From: Plantibacter elymi (nom. nud.)
GTDB taxonomy: Bacteria; Actinomycetota; Actinomycetes; Actinomycetales; Microbacteriaceae
Length of the DNA: 64,000 bases
Direction of reading: 5' to 3'
Assembly (NCBI RefSeq): GCF_900177795.1
Contig: NZ_FXWJ01000002.1
Span: forward strand, 682,001-746,000
The notes under the pieces are model-generated. The model did no database searches. It was given only the letters and a program-made list of their open reading frames with translations, and was not told where the DNA came from. Every line of letters begins with the position of its first letter. Position 1 is the stretch's first letter. A program made the translations under genes and the position numbers. This document shows, piece by piece, positions 41,534 through 51,857 of the stretch.

Positions 41534-42936
41534 TTGACGGTGACCTTGTCCACGGAGTCGTCGTTACGGACCTTGTCGGAGATGTCCTGCATGCCCTTGG
41601 TGAGCGTGGCGACGTCGGAACCACCCTGCAGGAACGTGTTCCAGAGGACGAGGAGGTCCGTGTTGAGCCCGTACAGGTCGATGAAGCTCCACGAGAACAC
41701 ATCGGTGCCCGCGTCGTTCAACATCTTCACCTGGGACACGAGCGCCGTCGAGCCGAAGCCGTCCTCGGGGATCGTGTCCTTGACGATCGTCGACGAGAAG
41801 GTCGTCTTGGCGAAGTTCACCGCGGCGTCGTTCGACAGCATGGCCCGCAGGAACTCCTTGCCACCGCCGACGTTCTTGCCCTGCGACGGGACGATGAAGC
41901 CTTCACCCGCGGTGCTGTGGAGCGCCGAGTACGGCAGGGCGGAGTCGGCGGAGACCGTCGGCTCGGGCGCGCCGGTCATCTTGAAGCCGTCCTTCGTCTG
42001 GGTCTTCATCTCGTTCTCGATCCAGCCGCCCGAGGGGTAGAGGATGAAGTCCTCCGAGTTGCTCCACTGCGCCTGCGCAGCGGTGAACTGCGTTCCGGCG
42101 CCACCGGGCTTGACGTACCCGGCGTCGATGATCGCCTTGAGACCCTTGAGCACGTCCTGGACGGCCGGCTTCGACCAGCAGTCCGCCTCGAGGTTCTCGA
42201 GCGCCAGACGGACCTCGTCGCCACCCTCCTTGATCGCGGACGCGATCGCCATCGTCAGGTAGTAGGTGGCCGCCTCGGTGCCCCAGCCGAACAGGTACTT
42301 GCCCTGCGCCTTGGCCTTCGCACCGAGATCGAGCGCCTCGGCCCAGGTCTTCGGGGGCGTCCAGCCGTTCGCCTCGAAGAGCGCAGCCGAGTACCAGACC
42401 GCGTAGACCGTCAGCACGTAGTTCAGCTGCACGAACTTGCCGTCGAAGGTGCCCGGCTCGACGACACCCGGGTAGAGGGTGTCCTTGATGACCTTGCCCT
42501 CGTAGTTCTTCGCCTCGATGACGTCCGTCAGGTCGGCGAGCTGCTCGCGGATGGTGTTGATGCCGATGAGGCCGGCGCCGCTGTTGTCGATGACGTCCGG
42601 CGGGTTGCCGGCGACGAACCGCGGCTGGAGGGTCTGCGCGATGTTCGTCGCGGCCGTGACCTTGACGGTCGAGCCCGCCTGCTGCTTCTCGACGAGCTTC
42701 CCGGCGAACTCGGTGTACTCGATGCCGTACCCGCCCTTGAAGATGACGGCGTCGACCGTCGAGTTGGCGGCCATGCCGAACGGGTTGTCGGCCGAGACCG
42801 GCCCGCCGGTGGTGGTGGCCCCGCCTCCGCCGCCGACACAGGACGCGAGCGTCCCGCCCAGCGGGAGGAGGATCGCGGTCGCGAGTGCTCCTCGCAGGAA
42901 ATCGCGGCGTTGGAGCGTTGCTGGCTGCTTGTCCAT
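41530..42936 (-). CDS. Sugar ABC transporter substrate-binding lipoprotein
   Basis: A 468-residue extracellular binding protein of the CUT1 family. The signal has a twin-arginine motif (QRRDFLRG) and a lipobox (TLASC), so it should be exported folded by Tat and lipid-anchored. The Gly-rich start of the mature part (VGGGGGATTTGG) is a linker. Sugar-binding-protein features follow, such as the WYSAALFEANGWTPPKTW aromatic segment. Preceded by an unusual C-rich, G-poor leader. First gene of a SBP-permease-permease-cutC unit and 96 nt behind the SIS gene. Name NgcE-like is possible by context, but substrate is not proven. Confidence 0.92.
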   Translation of the reverse strand: MDKQPATLQRRDFLRGALATAILLPLGGTLASCVGGGGGATTTGGPVSADNPFGMAANSTVDAVIFKGGYGIEYTEFAGKLVEKQQAGSTVKVTAATNIAQTLQPRFVAGNPPDVIDNSGAGLIGINTIREQLADLTDVIEAKNYEGKVIKDTLYPGVVEPGTFDGKFVQLNYVLTVYAVWYSAALFEANGWTPPKTWAEALDLGAKAKAQGKYLFGWGTEAATYYLTMAIASAIKEGGDEVRLALENLEADCWSKPAVQDVLKGLKAIIDAGYVKPGGAGTQFTAAQAQWSNSEDFILYPSGGWIENEMKTQTKDGFKMTGAPEPTVSADSALPYSALHSTAGEGFIVPSQGKNVGGGKEFLRAMLSNDAAVNFAKTTFSSTIVKDTIPEDGFGSTALVSQVKMLNDAGTDVFSWSFIDLYGLNTDLLVLWNTFLQGGSDVATLTKGMQDISDKVRNDDSVDKVTVK

Positions 42937-43031
42937 CGGTCTACCTTCCAGTGATTCGAGTGTTGCCCGGGTGTGGTGCTGTCGGGGTGGTGGTGTCGGG
43001 TATGTGGTGCGGGTGGTGCGACGCCTCGGGT
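42937..43031 (-). other. C/A-rich, G-poor intercistronic leader before the binding-protein gene
   Basis: In the transcribed (minus) direction this 95-nt gap is rich in CAC and ACC units and very poor in G for about 65 nt, unlike the rest of the window. Such C-over-G bubbles are typical of Rho utilisation sites; it may set the ratio of the regulator/SIS genes to the transporter genes. A short GACGCCT/AGGCGTC hairpin (43020-43040) overlaps the end of the SIS gene. Confidence 0.45.
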
Positions 43032-43811
43032 TCAGGCGTCACGTCTGATCCGGCCTCGGTAGCGGTCCTCGAGCACACTGTTGTGCTCGTCGCCGCCCGG
43101 GATGTTGGCCGAGATGTAGAGCGGTGGGGTCTCGCCGGTCGCCGCGATCCTTGCCGCGACGCCGATGGTGAGGAGCTGCGCGAGGTAGGCCGCTGTGATC
43201 GAGGACACCGCGCCGACCGGGACGCCGTCCTGGACCTCGATGGTCGCGTCGCCGAACGGAGCACGGTTGTCGAGCACCACGTCGGCCACCTCGGAGAGCC
43301 GCAGCCCGCTCGGGTGCTTCGGCTCGACGCGCGAGGTGTGCTCGAGCGAGGTCACGGCGATGACGGGGTGGCCGTGCTCCTTGGCGATCAGGGCGAGTCC
43401 CACGATCGACCCGTTGACGCCGGAGTTCGACGCGATGATGAACACGTCGTCCTCCCCCACCGGTGAGATCGCGAAGAGTTCCGCCGCGACGTCGCCACTG
43501 CGCTCCAGCGCGGCACCGCCGAGGTCGTCGACGGACCGTCCGCCGCGGAGGACGACGTCCCGAAGGGCGATCTTGTTCGTCGGGATCAGCCCGCCTGCGC
43601 GGCCTGCGATCTCCATCGCGAACGCCTCCGAGTGGCCGGTGCCGAAGGCCTGGATGACCGCACCGCGTTCGAGGGCCGCGACCAGCAGGTCGATCGCGGG
43701 GTCGAGTTCGCCGGCCCGTGCCGCCTGGGTGATGTCCGCGAGGCGCGAGGTGACCTCATCGGTGTACCGATCGACGTGATCGGTCCAGGTGGTGGTGGAT
43801 GTGGTGCTCAT
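43032..43811 (-). CDS. SIS-domain sugar isomerase-like protein
   Basis: A 259-residue cytosolic protein with one SIS (sugar isomerase) domain. The phosphosugar-binding segments are FGTGHSEAFAMEIAGRAGGL and FIIASNSGVNGSIVGLA. The form matches UPF0309/"sugar isomerase domain-containing" proteins, related to but distinct from MurQ etherase and GlmS/AgaS isomerases; no catalytic Glu/Lys set can be assigned by eye. It lies 10 nt behind the RpiR regulator gene and 96 nt before the binding-protein gene, so it probably acts on the imported, phosphorylated sugar. Confidence 0.82.
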   Translation of the reverse strand: MSTTSTTTWTDHVDRYTDEVTSRLADITQAARAGELDPAIDLLVAALERGAVIQAFGTGHSEAFAMEIAGRAGGLIPTNKIALRDVVLRGGRSVDDLGGAALERSGDVAAELFAISPVGEDDVFIIASNSGVNGSIVGLALIAKEHGHPVIAVTSLEHTSRVEPKHPSGLRLSEVADVVLDNRAPFGDATIEVQDGVPVGAVSSITAAYLAQLLTIGVAARIAATGETPPLYISANIPGGDEHNSVLEDRYRGRIRRDA

Positions 43812-43821
43812 TCGGTTCCTC

Positions 43822-44769
43822 TCAGACGCCCACGGGCGAGGCGGTCTCGGACAGGGCTCCGGCCTTGGTGGGCCGGCGGTGCGGGGCGACCGCGAGGGCG
43901 GAGGCCGCGAGGCGCTTGGTCGTGCGCTCGAAGTTCTGCTGCGCGACGAACAGGTACAACAGATCCAGGACGAACAGCTGACCGTGCTTGGCGGAGAGGT
44001 CGTCGGGCTGCAGGAACCGCTCATGGGCCGAGGTGATGATGGCCAGCGTCGATGCGGCGACGAGCGGGGAGTCCGGGTTGTTGCTGATCGCCACGGTGAG
44101 CGCGCCCGCGCGACCCGCCTGGCGGAGCATCTGGATGGTCTCCTCGGTGCGCCCGGTGTTGCTGATCCCCAGGGCGACCGAGTCGGGGCCCTGGATCGCC
44201 GCGCTCGTGAGGCCCGCGTGGACCTCCGACCAGGCGTGCGTGCTGATGCCGATCCGGTACAGCCTGGCCTGCATCTCGTCGGCGAGCATCGCGCTGCCGC
44301 CGACACCGTAGATGTCGACGTTCCGGCTGCGCGCGATGGCGGCGGCGATCTCGAGCATGACCTCGAGGTCGATCACGTCGGCGGTCTCGCGCAGCGTCCG
44401 CGTGTGGGCGTTGAGCAGCGTGCTCAGGACGTCCGGAGCCGAGTCGTCGGGGCCGAACGCCCGGCCGATGTCGGTCTGCCAGGAGTCGCGAGCGGTGCTG
44501 CGACCGAAGTCCTTGGCGAGGTCGACCCGGAACGGTGCGTAGCCGGTGTATCCGATGATCCGGCAGAAGCGGGTGATGGTCGCCGCCGAGACGCCCGAAT
44601 CGGCCGCGAGCTCACCGATCGTGAGGGTGAGGGGCGCGTCGGGGTTCTCCAACAGGTAGTCCGCGATACGCAGCATGACTCCGGACATCTCCGGCATCCG
44701 CGACCGAATCCGGTTGGTCACGCCGGTGGCGTGCTCGACCGGTGGGTCGGTGCGGATGGAAACAGTCAT
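43822..44769 (-). CDS. RpiR-family transcriptional regulator (MurR-like)
   Basis: A 315-residue regulator. The N-terminal HTH_6 domain (about 28-105) contains LTIGELAADSGVSAATITRFCRIIGYTGYAPFRVDLA. The C-terminal SIS domain has YGVGGSAMLADEMQARLYRIG and GISNTGRTEETIQ, which bind phosphosugars. The likely effector is therefore the product of the divergent kinase. ATG 44769 follows AAGGAG-AAAAGGAA purine-rich sequence. A well-formed promoter is at 44811-44839. Controls, by inference, both divergent operons of this sugar locus. Confidence 0.92.
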   Translation of the reverse strand: MTVSIRTDPPVEHATGVTNRIRSRMPEMSGVMLRIADYLLENPDAPLTLTIGELAADSGVSAATITRFCRIIGYTGYAPFRVDLAKDFGRSTARDSWQTDIGRAFGPDDSAPDVLSTLLNAHTRTLRETADVIDLEVMLEIAAAIARSRNVDIYGVGGSAMLADEMQARLYRIGISTHAWSEVHAGLTSAAIQGPDSVALGISNTGRTEETIQMLRQAGRAGALTVAISNNPDSPLVAASTLAIITSAHERFLQPDDLSAKHGQLFVLDLLYLFVAQQNFERTTKRLAASALAVAPHRRPTKAGALSETASPVGV

Positions 44770-44810
44770 GGAAATTCCTTTTCTCCTTCGTTGGAGTGAC
44801 GCGAAACTGA

Positions 44811-44839
44811 TTCTTACAGTACGTTGTGGCCCACGGCAA
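44811..44839 (-). promoter_or_regulatory. Promoter of the RpiR regulator gene
   Basis: On the minus strand, TTGCCG (44834-44839), 17-bp spacer, TAAGAA (44811-44816). The dyad ACTG-N7-CAGT (44807-44821) overlaps the -10 and could be part of an operator. Confidence 0.55.
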
Positions 44840-44850
44840 CATGTTTCGAG

Positions 44851-45888
44851 ATGATGACGATGATGAAAACAACTCTGGCGGTCGACGCCGGCGGCACCTC
44901 GTCCCGCGCGGTGCTCGTCGACGCCTCCGGACGTCGCCTCGGTTCCGGGCGCGCGGGCGGCGGGAATCCGACCTCGTCCGGCGTGGACAGCGCTGCCACG
45001 CAGATCGCGCTCGCGGCTCGTGCCGCACTCGACCAGGCCAAGACGACGTCGTCCACACCGCCCCTCCCGTCCGGGTCGCCCGTGGTGATCACGCAGGCGG
45101 GGCAGGTCTCCGACGCCTACCGACGCGCCCTGGATGCGCACCTCGTACCGCTCGGACTCGGACCGGTCGTGATCGAGCCGGATCTGCTCGGCATGTACGG
45201 CTCCGGCTCGGCGTCGCCGGACGGCGTCGTGCTCGTCGCGGGGACGGGGAGCGTCGCGGGACGGATCAGGGACCGTCTCGTCGTCCGGGAGGTCGGCGGT
45301 GCCGGCTGGCTCCTCGGCGATGGCGGCTCCGGGTTCTGGATCGCCCGACGCGTGATCCGCGCGGTCGCCGCCGACCTCGACGGCATCGGACCCCGCACGG
45401 GGCTCACCCCGCTGCTCTCCCAGGCGGTCGGGTTCACTCCGGACCCGTCCTCATCCGGTGACGCGGACCACCGCCGGTCCCCGGCGCTCGACACACTCAT
45501 CCGGTCGGTGAACGACGGTCCTCCCATCGCCATCGCCCGACTGGCGCCGCTCGCCTTCCAAGCCGCGGACGACGAGGTCGCGCGGTCCATCCTCGACGCT
45601 GCCGTCGACCGCTTGGCGGTCCTCGTGGAACGGGTGCTGGCTCCGGATTCGGATCACCGAGAGAGCACGCTCGTCGTCGGCGGCAGCGTGCTCGTCGACG
45701 GACTCCTCCCCTCCGTCCCCTCGGCCGCGGAGCGCCTGTCATCGGCTGCCGCCGGGGCCCGGCTCGTCCCGGTCGCCGACGGCCTCGTCGGAGCCGCCGC
45801 CCTGGGCATCAGGATGCTGGGCGGGGACGTCGACGACGCGACCCTCAGCCGCCTGCGCGTGGACCTCGCTGCTAGGGCGACGCGGTGA
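44851..45888 (+). CDS. BadF/BadG-type ATPase, N-acetylglucosamine kinase-like
   Basis: A 345-residue ASKHA-fold sugar kinase. The phosphate-1 loop reads TLAVDAGGTSSRAVLVD, the phosphate-2 region VVLVAGTGSVAGR, followed by GAGWLLGDGGSGFWIARR; this pattern is that of BadF/NagK-type amino-sugar kinases. It should phosphorylate the incoming sugar in the cytosol. Several start codons cluster (MMTMMK); I take the first, 44851, with low certainty, 44863 being the alternative. Divergent from the RpiR gene, and overlapping the oxidoreductase gene by GTGA. Confidence 0.88.
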   Translation: MMTMMKTTLAVDAGGTSSRAVLVDASGRRLGSGRAGGGNPTSSGVDSAATQIALAARAALDQAKTTSSTPPLPSGSPVVITQAGQVSDAYRRALDAHLVPLGLGPVVIEPDLLGMYGSGSASPDGVVLVAGTGSVAGRIRDRLVVREVGGAGWLLGDGGSGFWIARRVIRAVAADLDGIGPRTGLTPLLSQAVGFTPDPSSSGDADHRRSPALDTLIRSVNDGPPIAIARLAPLAFQAADDEVARSILDAAVDRLAVLVERVLAPDSDHRESTLVVGGSVLVDGLLPSVPSAAERLSSAAAGARLVPVADGLVGAAALGIRMLGGDVDDATLSRLRVDLAARATR

Positions 45889-46886
45889 CGGCGGACCGGA
45901 TCGCCGTCATCGGCACCGGTGCCATGGGGCTGGCGCACGTCCGCGCGCTCGCCGGACTCGGTGCGGCGGACCGGATCGCCTACCTGTGCTCGGCCCGGTC
46001 GCCGAGAGCCATGGCGGAGGCGCCGGCCGCACGACTCACCACCTCGGTCGACGAGGTGCTCCTGGATGCCTCCGTGGGGATCGTCGTCATCTGCTCGCCG
46101 ACCGACACCCATCGGGATCTCGCCGTCAGGGCGCTCCGTGCCGGCAAACACGTCCTACTGGAGAAACCGATCGCCCTGACGCTCGCCGACGCCCACGCGA
46201 TCCTGCGGGCCGCCGACGGGTCCGGCCGGACGTTCATGGTCGCGCACGTCGTCAGGTTCTTCGGCGGGTACGAAGCGATCGACGACGCGGTGCGGGCCGG
46301 GGCTGTCGGCATACCCCTCGCCGTCACGGCCGAACGGCTGAGCTCCCCCGCCGCCCCGTCACCGTGGTGGCAGGACGAGCGACGATCCGGCGGCCCCCTC
46401 GTCGACTTCGCGATCCACGACTTCGACCAGCTGAACCAGCTCCTCGGTCAGCCGCGATCCGTGTCAGCGCGACGCACCGGCACCGGTCGCCCGATCGAGA
46501 CCACGGTCGACTACGCCGACGGCGGCATCGGGCGCGTCCTCACCTCCATGGAGCTCCCGCCGGACTTCGGATTCAGCTCGGCCATCGAGGTGCTCGGCAG
46601 CACCGGGCTCATCGCCCACCGATTCGTCGGCGCGTCCCCGACCCACGCACCGCCGCTCGCGGTCGACGCGCTGGGATCGGCCGCCGCGCACGGCCCCTAC
46701 GATCTCGACGAGACCGATCCCTACCGACGACAGATGGCCTCCTTCCTCGACTGCGCGGAGCGAGACGTCCAACCGTTCCGAGTGACCGGCCGGAGTGCCA
46801 TCGCCGCCCTGACGGTCGCGTTGGCGGCGAAGGTGTCACTGGACACCGGCGTGCCCGTGCAGGTCTTCGAACCCCACGACGCCTGA
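45885..46886 (+). CDS. Gfo/Idh/MocA-family oxidoreductase
   Basis: A 333-residue NAD(P)-dependent sugar oxidoreductase. The Rossmann motif IAVIGTGAMGLAHVRAL is at the N terminus, the EKPIALT (EKP) motif near residue 95, and a GGPLVDFAIHDFDQLNQLLG histidine/aspartate region typical of the family at about 170. Substrates are usually pyranoses or inositols at the oxidised carbon. GTG at 45885 overlaps the kinase stop (GTGA). Between a sugar kinase and an alpha-fucosidase, so a sugar-processing step is likely. Confidence 0.9.
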   Translation: MTADRIAVIGTGAMGLAHVRALAGLGAADRIAYLCSARSPRAMAEAPAARLTTSVDEVLLDASVGIVVICSPTDTHRDLAVRALRAGKHVLLEKPIALTLADAHAILRAADGSGRTFMVAHVVRFFGGYEAIDDAVRAGAVGIPLAVTAERLSSPAAPSPWWQDERRSGGPLVDFAIHDFDQLNQLLGQPRSVSARRTGTGRPIETTVDYADGGIGRVLTSMELPPDFGFSSAIEVLGSTGLIAHRFVGASPTHAPPLAVDALGSAAAHGPYDLDETDPYRRQMASFLDCAERDVQPFRVTGRSAIAALTVALAAKVSLDTGVPVQVFEPHDA

Positions 46887-47010
46887 TCCGTCGACGCGCA
46901 GCAGGTCCGACGTCCTGACCACGCCGGACCACCGGACAGCAGACATCTGACCTTTCGTGTTAGCCTGCCCCCGCACCGCCGTGAACCCACTCGACGATCG
47001 AAGGGCCGCC

Positions 47011-48333
47011 GTGACCGAGACCACCATCCCCCGACCCGACACCGCCTGGTTCGACGAGGCGAGATTCGGATTGTTCCTGCACTGGGGCCTCTACGCCCTC
47101 CCCGCACGCCATGAGTGGGTGCAGACGCGGGAACACCTCTCGGCCGAACATTACGAGCGCTACCGCGAGCACTTCGACCCCGACCGGTTCGACCCCCGCG
47201 CCTGGGCCAAGCAGGCCAAGGCGGCCGGCTTCCGGTACGCGGTCCTCACGACGAAGCACCACGACGGATTCTGCCTGTGGGACTCGGCACTCACCGACTT
47301 CACGTCCATGCACACGCCCGCCGGCCGTGACCTCGTGGCGGAGTTCGTGGAGGCGTTCCGCGCCGAGGGGCTCCGGATCGGCTTCTACCACTCGCTCATC
47401 GACTGGCATCACCCCGACTTCACGGTCGACGGCATCCACCCGCGACGCGACGACCCCGAGGCGCTCGCAGCGAACGCCGACCGGGACTCGTCCCGCTACC
47501 GGGGCTACCTGCACGGCCAGGTGCGCGAGCTGCTCACCGGTTACGGGCCGATCGACTACCTCTTCTTCGACTTCAGCTATTCGCAGGGCGTCGAAGGTCT
47601 GCCGGGCAAGGGCGCCGCCGACTGGGGCTCGGAGGAACTCGTCGAGATGATCCGCGGGTTGCAGCCGGAGATCCTCATCAACGACCGCCTCGAACTCCCG
47701 GGCGACGTCACCACCCCGGAGCAGTACCAGCCCGTGGTGACGCCGGTCGGTACCGACGGCGAACCCCTCCGGTGGGAGGCCTGCCAGACCCTGAACGGCA
47801 GCTGGGGGTACGACCGCGACAACCTCGACTACAAGTCGCCGGAGCTGCTCCTGCGGATGCTCATCGATTCGGTCTCGAAGAACGGCAACATGCTGCTGAA
47901 CATCGGGCCCACCGCGCGCGGGACGATCGATCCGCGGGCGATCGAACGACTCGAGGTCCTCGCCGACTGGTTCGCGCTCCACGAGCGGGCGATCCGAGGG
48001 TGCGGCCCGTCGGAGTTCAGCAGTCCGAGCGACGTCCGGTACACGCAACGGGGCGACCGCCTCTACGTGCACGTCTTCGCCTGGCCGTTCGTGCACCTGC
48101 ACCTGCCCGGTCTCGGCGGCCGGGTGCGCTACGCGCAGCTGTTGTCGGACGGCTCCGAGGTGCCGTTCCAGGTGCATCGCCCGGAGCACGATCTCCCGAA
48201 CCAGCACACCCAGCCGAAGGGACTCGGTCCCGACACGGTGACCCTGCATCTGCCGATCGGTGAGCCCGGCACCCCGATCCCGGTCATCGAGATCTTCCTC
48301 GAGCCGGGCACGACCGGAGCAGCGACGGCCTGA
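47011..48333 (+). CDS. Alpha-L-fucosidase, glycoside hydrolase family 29
   Basis: A 440-residue GH29 enzyme. Landmarks are FGLFLHWGLYALP (residues 19-31), TKHHDGFCLWDS (81-92), the nucleophile strand IDYLFFDFSYSQ with Asp187, and NGNMLLNIGPTARG. No signal peptide is present, so it should work in the cytosol on imported oligosaccharides. The GTG at 47011 is preferred because AAGGG lies 7 nt upstream and the core follows soon. It is 124 bp behind the oxidoreductase and ends at a strong terminator. Activity on L-fucose rather than a related sugar is not certain. Confidence 0.88.
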   Translation: MTETTIPRPDTAWFDEARFGLFLHWGLYALPARHEWVQTREHLSAEHYERYREHFDPDRFDPRAWAKQAKAAGFRYAVLTTKHHDGFCLWDSALTDFTSMHTPAGRDLVAEFVEAFRAEGLRIGFYHSLIDWHHPDFTVDGIHPRRDDPEALAANADRDSSRYRGYLHGQVRELLTGYGPIDYLFFDFSYSQGVEGLPGKGAADWGSEELVEMIRGLQPEILINDRLELPGDVTTPEQYQPVVTPVGTDGEPLRWEACQTLNGSWGYDRDNLDYKSPELLLRMLIDSVSKNGNMLLNIGPTARGTIDPRAIERLEVLADWFALHERAIRGCGPSEFSSPSDVRYTQRGDRLYVHVFAWPFVHLHLPGLGGRVRYAQLLSDGSEVPFQVHRPEHDLPNQHTQPKGLGPDTVTLHLPIGEPGTPIPVIEIFLEPGTTGAATA

Positions 48334-48348
48334 GGCTCCCGCAGACGG

Positions 48349-48386
48349 CGGAACGCCCGCCCCGACGGATCGGGGCGGGCGTTCCG
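48349..48386. terminator. Bidirectional terminator between fucosidase and ilvC
   Basis: A perfect 17-bp stem CGGAACGCCCGCCCCGA / TCGGGGCGGGCGTTCCG with a CGGA tetraloop between the two convergent genes. Confidence 0.88.
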
Positions 48387-48420
48387 GCTCGGTGCCGCTG
48401 AGCGGCTGGACGAGCGGAGA

Positions 48421-49497
<1,077 letters not shown>

Positions 49498-50007
49498 CTA
49501 GTTCTTGAAGACGCGTTCGGTGATGGACTTCGAGCCGCGCCCGATGGCGAGGAGACCCGATTGGGCGATCTCCTTGATGCCGTAGGGCTCGAGCACCTTG
49601 AGGAGCGCGGTCGTCTTTCCGGAGTCGCCCGTGACCTCGATCACGAGGGCATCGGTCGCCACGTCGACGACGCGGGCCCGGAACAGGTTGACGGCTTCCA
49701 ACACCTGGGAACGGGTGGAGTTGTCGACGCGGACCTTGATGAGCAGGTGCTCGCGCTGGACGGACTGCGCCGGATCCAGCTCGACGATCTTGATGACGTT
49801 GATGAGCTTGTTCAGCTGCTTCGTCACCTGCTCGAGCGGGAGTTCCTCGACGTCGACGACGACCGTGATCCGGGACAGACCCTCGATCTCGCTGTGGCCG
49901 ACCGCGAGGCTCTCGATGTTGAAGCCCCGGCGGGCGAACAACCCGGCGACGCGGGTCAGCAGACCGGGCTTGTCCTCGACGAGGAGGCTCAGGACGTGGC
50001 TGCTCAT
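49498..50007 (-). CDS. ilvN: Acetolactate synthase small (regulatory) subunit
   Basis: A 169-residue regulatory subunit. The ACT domain opens with HVLSLLVEDKPGLLTRVAGLFARRGFNIESL and usually mediates valine feedback on the catalytic subunit. The C-terminal ALS_ss_C domain contains the SGLLAIGRG end. ATG 50007 is 2 nt after the ilvB stop, so the subunits are co-translated. Confidence 0.96.
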   Translation of the reverse strand: MSSHVLSLLVEDKPGLLTRVAGLFARRGFNIESLAVGHSEIEGLSRITVVVDVEELPLEQVTKQLNKLINVIKIVELDPAQSVQREHLLIKVRVDNSTRSQVLEAVNLFRARVVDVATDALVIEVTGDSGKTTALLKVLEPYGIKEIAQSGLLAIGRGSKSITERVFKN

Positions 50008-50009
50008 GC

Positions 50010-51815
50010 TCAGGCCTCCTCATCGAACGACGGACTGTGGTCCTTGGCGTACTGGACGTAGCTGTTGCTGACACCCTGCGGCACCATCGGCCACACCATC
50101 GCGTCGGCACTCACGACGAAGTCGATGACGACCGGACGGTCGTTCGTCTCCAGGGCGAGCTTGATGGCGGCGTCGACCTCCTCCTCCTTCGTCACGCGGA
50201 TCGCGAGGCAACCGTAGGCCTCGGCCAGCTTGACGAAGTCGGGGATCCGGATGGTGTCGTGCCCGGTGTTCAGGTCGGTGTTCGAGTAGCGACCGTCGTA
50301 GAAGAGCGTCTGCCACTGGCGGACCATGCCCAGCGAGGAGTTGTTGATGATCGCGACCTTGATCGGGATGTTGTTGATCGTGCAGGTCGCGAGTTCCTGG
50401 TTGGTCATCTGGAAGCAGCCGTCGCCGTCGATCGCCCACACGTGGCGATCGGGCTGGGCCACCTTGGCGCCCATGGCCGCGGGGACCGAGTAGCCCATGG
50501 TCCCGGCACCGCCGGAGTTCAGCCAGGAGTTCGGACGCTCGTACTTGATGAACTGCGCCGCCCACATTTGGTGCTGGCCGACGCCCGACGCGAAGACGCC
50601 CTCCGGACCGGTGATCTCGCCGATGCGGGAGATCACGTGCTGTGGCGAGAGCAGACCGTCGGTCGGCTCGGCGTAGCCCAGCGGGAACTCGTCGCGGAGA
50701 CCGTCGAGGTAGGACCACCACTCGGCGATGTCGGGGGTGACCTCGCGGGCGGCTGCCTCGAACGCCGACTGGAGGTCGACGATGACGTCCTTCGCGTCGC
50801 CCACGATGGGGACGTCCGCGATGCGGATCTTCGAGATCTCGGCCGGGTCGACGTCCACGTGGACGACCTTGGCGTTCGGCGCGAAGAGCGAGGCCTTGCC
50901 GGTCACGCGGTCGTCGAACCGGGCACCGAGCGACACGAGCAGGTCGGCCTCCTGCAACGCGAGCACCGCCGGAACCGTGCCGTGCATGCCGGGCATGCCG
51001 AGGTGCTGCGTGTGCGAGTCGGGGAACGCCCCGCGAGCCATGAGCGTCGTCACGACCGGAGCTCCGGTCGCCTCGGCCAGCGCGAGCAGTTCCTCGGAAG
51101 CCTTGGAGCGGATCACGCCGCCGCCGACGTACAGCACCGGCTTCTTGGCGTTGACGAGCAGCTGCGCAGCGGCCTGGATCTGCTTGCCGTGCGCCTTCGT
51201 CACCGGGCGGTAGCCGGGCAGGTCGACCTTCGGCGGCCAGATGAACGGCGCTTCAGCCTGCTGGGCGTCCTTCGTGATGTCGACCAGCACCGGTCCGGGA
51301 CGGCCGGTACCCGCGATCTCGTAGGCCGCGGCGATGGCCGCCGGGACCTCCTCCGGGGTCTTGACGAGGAAGGAGTGCTTCGTGATCGGCATGGTGATGC
51401 CGACGATGTCCGCTTCCTGGAACGCGTCCGTGCCCATGAGGGTCGAGAACACCTGACCGGTGATCGCGACCATCGGCACCGAGTCCATGTAGGCGTCGGC
51501 GATGGCGGTGACGAGGTTCGTCGCGCCGGGGCCGGACGTCGCGATGCACACGCCGATCCCGCCGCCGGCGGCCGCGTATCCTTCGGCGGCGTGGCCGGCG
51601 CCCTGCTCGTGTCGGACCAGGATGTGACGGAGCTTCGTCGAGTCCATCAGCGGGTCGTAGGTCGGCAGGATCGCGCCGCCGGGCAGACCGAAGATGTCGG
51701 TGACCCCGAGGAGCTCGAGCGATCGGACGATCGCCTGGGCTCCCGTCAGGATCTCCGGTGCGGCCGGGGCCGCAGGTGTTCTGGGATGAGGCACGGGTTG
51801 GGATTCCGTGGGCAT
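50010..51815 (-). CDS. ilvB: Acetolactate synthase large (catalytic) subunit
   Basis: A 601-residue thiamine-diphosphate enzyme that condenses pyruvate with pyruvate or 2-oxobutyrate. The catalytic glutamate is in [15 protein letters not shown]; the ThDP-Mg motif runs from [10 protein letters not shown] to [17 protein letters not shown]-binding middle domain present. ATG at 51815 follows GAAGGAATC; the in-frame ATG at 51842 is earlier but has no such element. It is 42 nt behind ilvD. Confidence 0.97.
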   Translation of the reverse strand: MPTESQPVPHPRTPAAPAAPEILTGAQAIVRSLELLGVTDIFGLPGGAILPTYDPLMDSTKLRHILVRHEQGAGHAAEGYAAAGGGIGVCIATSGPGATNLVTAIADAYMDSVPMVAITGQVFSTLMGTDAFQEADIVGITMPITKHSFLVKTPEEVPAAIAAAYEIAGTGRPGPVLVDITKDAQQAEAPFIWPPKVDLPGYRPVTKAHGKQIQAAAQLLVNAKKPVLYVGGGVIRSKASEELLALAEATGAPVVTTLMARGAFPDSHTQHLGMPGMHGTVPAVLALQEADLLVSLGARFDDRVTGKASLFAPNAKVVHVDVDPAEISKIRIADVPIVGDAKDVIVDLQSAFEAAAREVTPDIAEWWSYLDGLRDEFPLGYAEPTDGLLSPQHVISRIGEITGPEGVFASGVGQHQMWAAQFIKYERPNSWLNSGGAGTMGYSVPAAMGAKVAQPDRHVWAIDGDGCFQMTNQELATCTINNIPIKVAIINNSSLGMVRQWQTLFYDGRYSNTDLNTGHDTIRIPDFVKLAEAYGCLAIRVTKEEEVDAAIKLALETNDRPVVIDFVVSADAMVWPMVPQGVSNSYVQYAKDHSPSFDEEA

Positions 51816-51857
51816 GATGATTCCTTCAGCGATGAGATGCACGAACGAGATGCTCGG

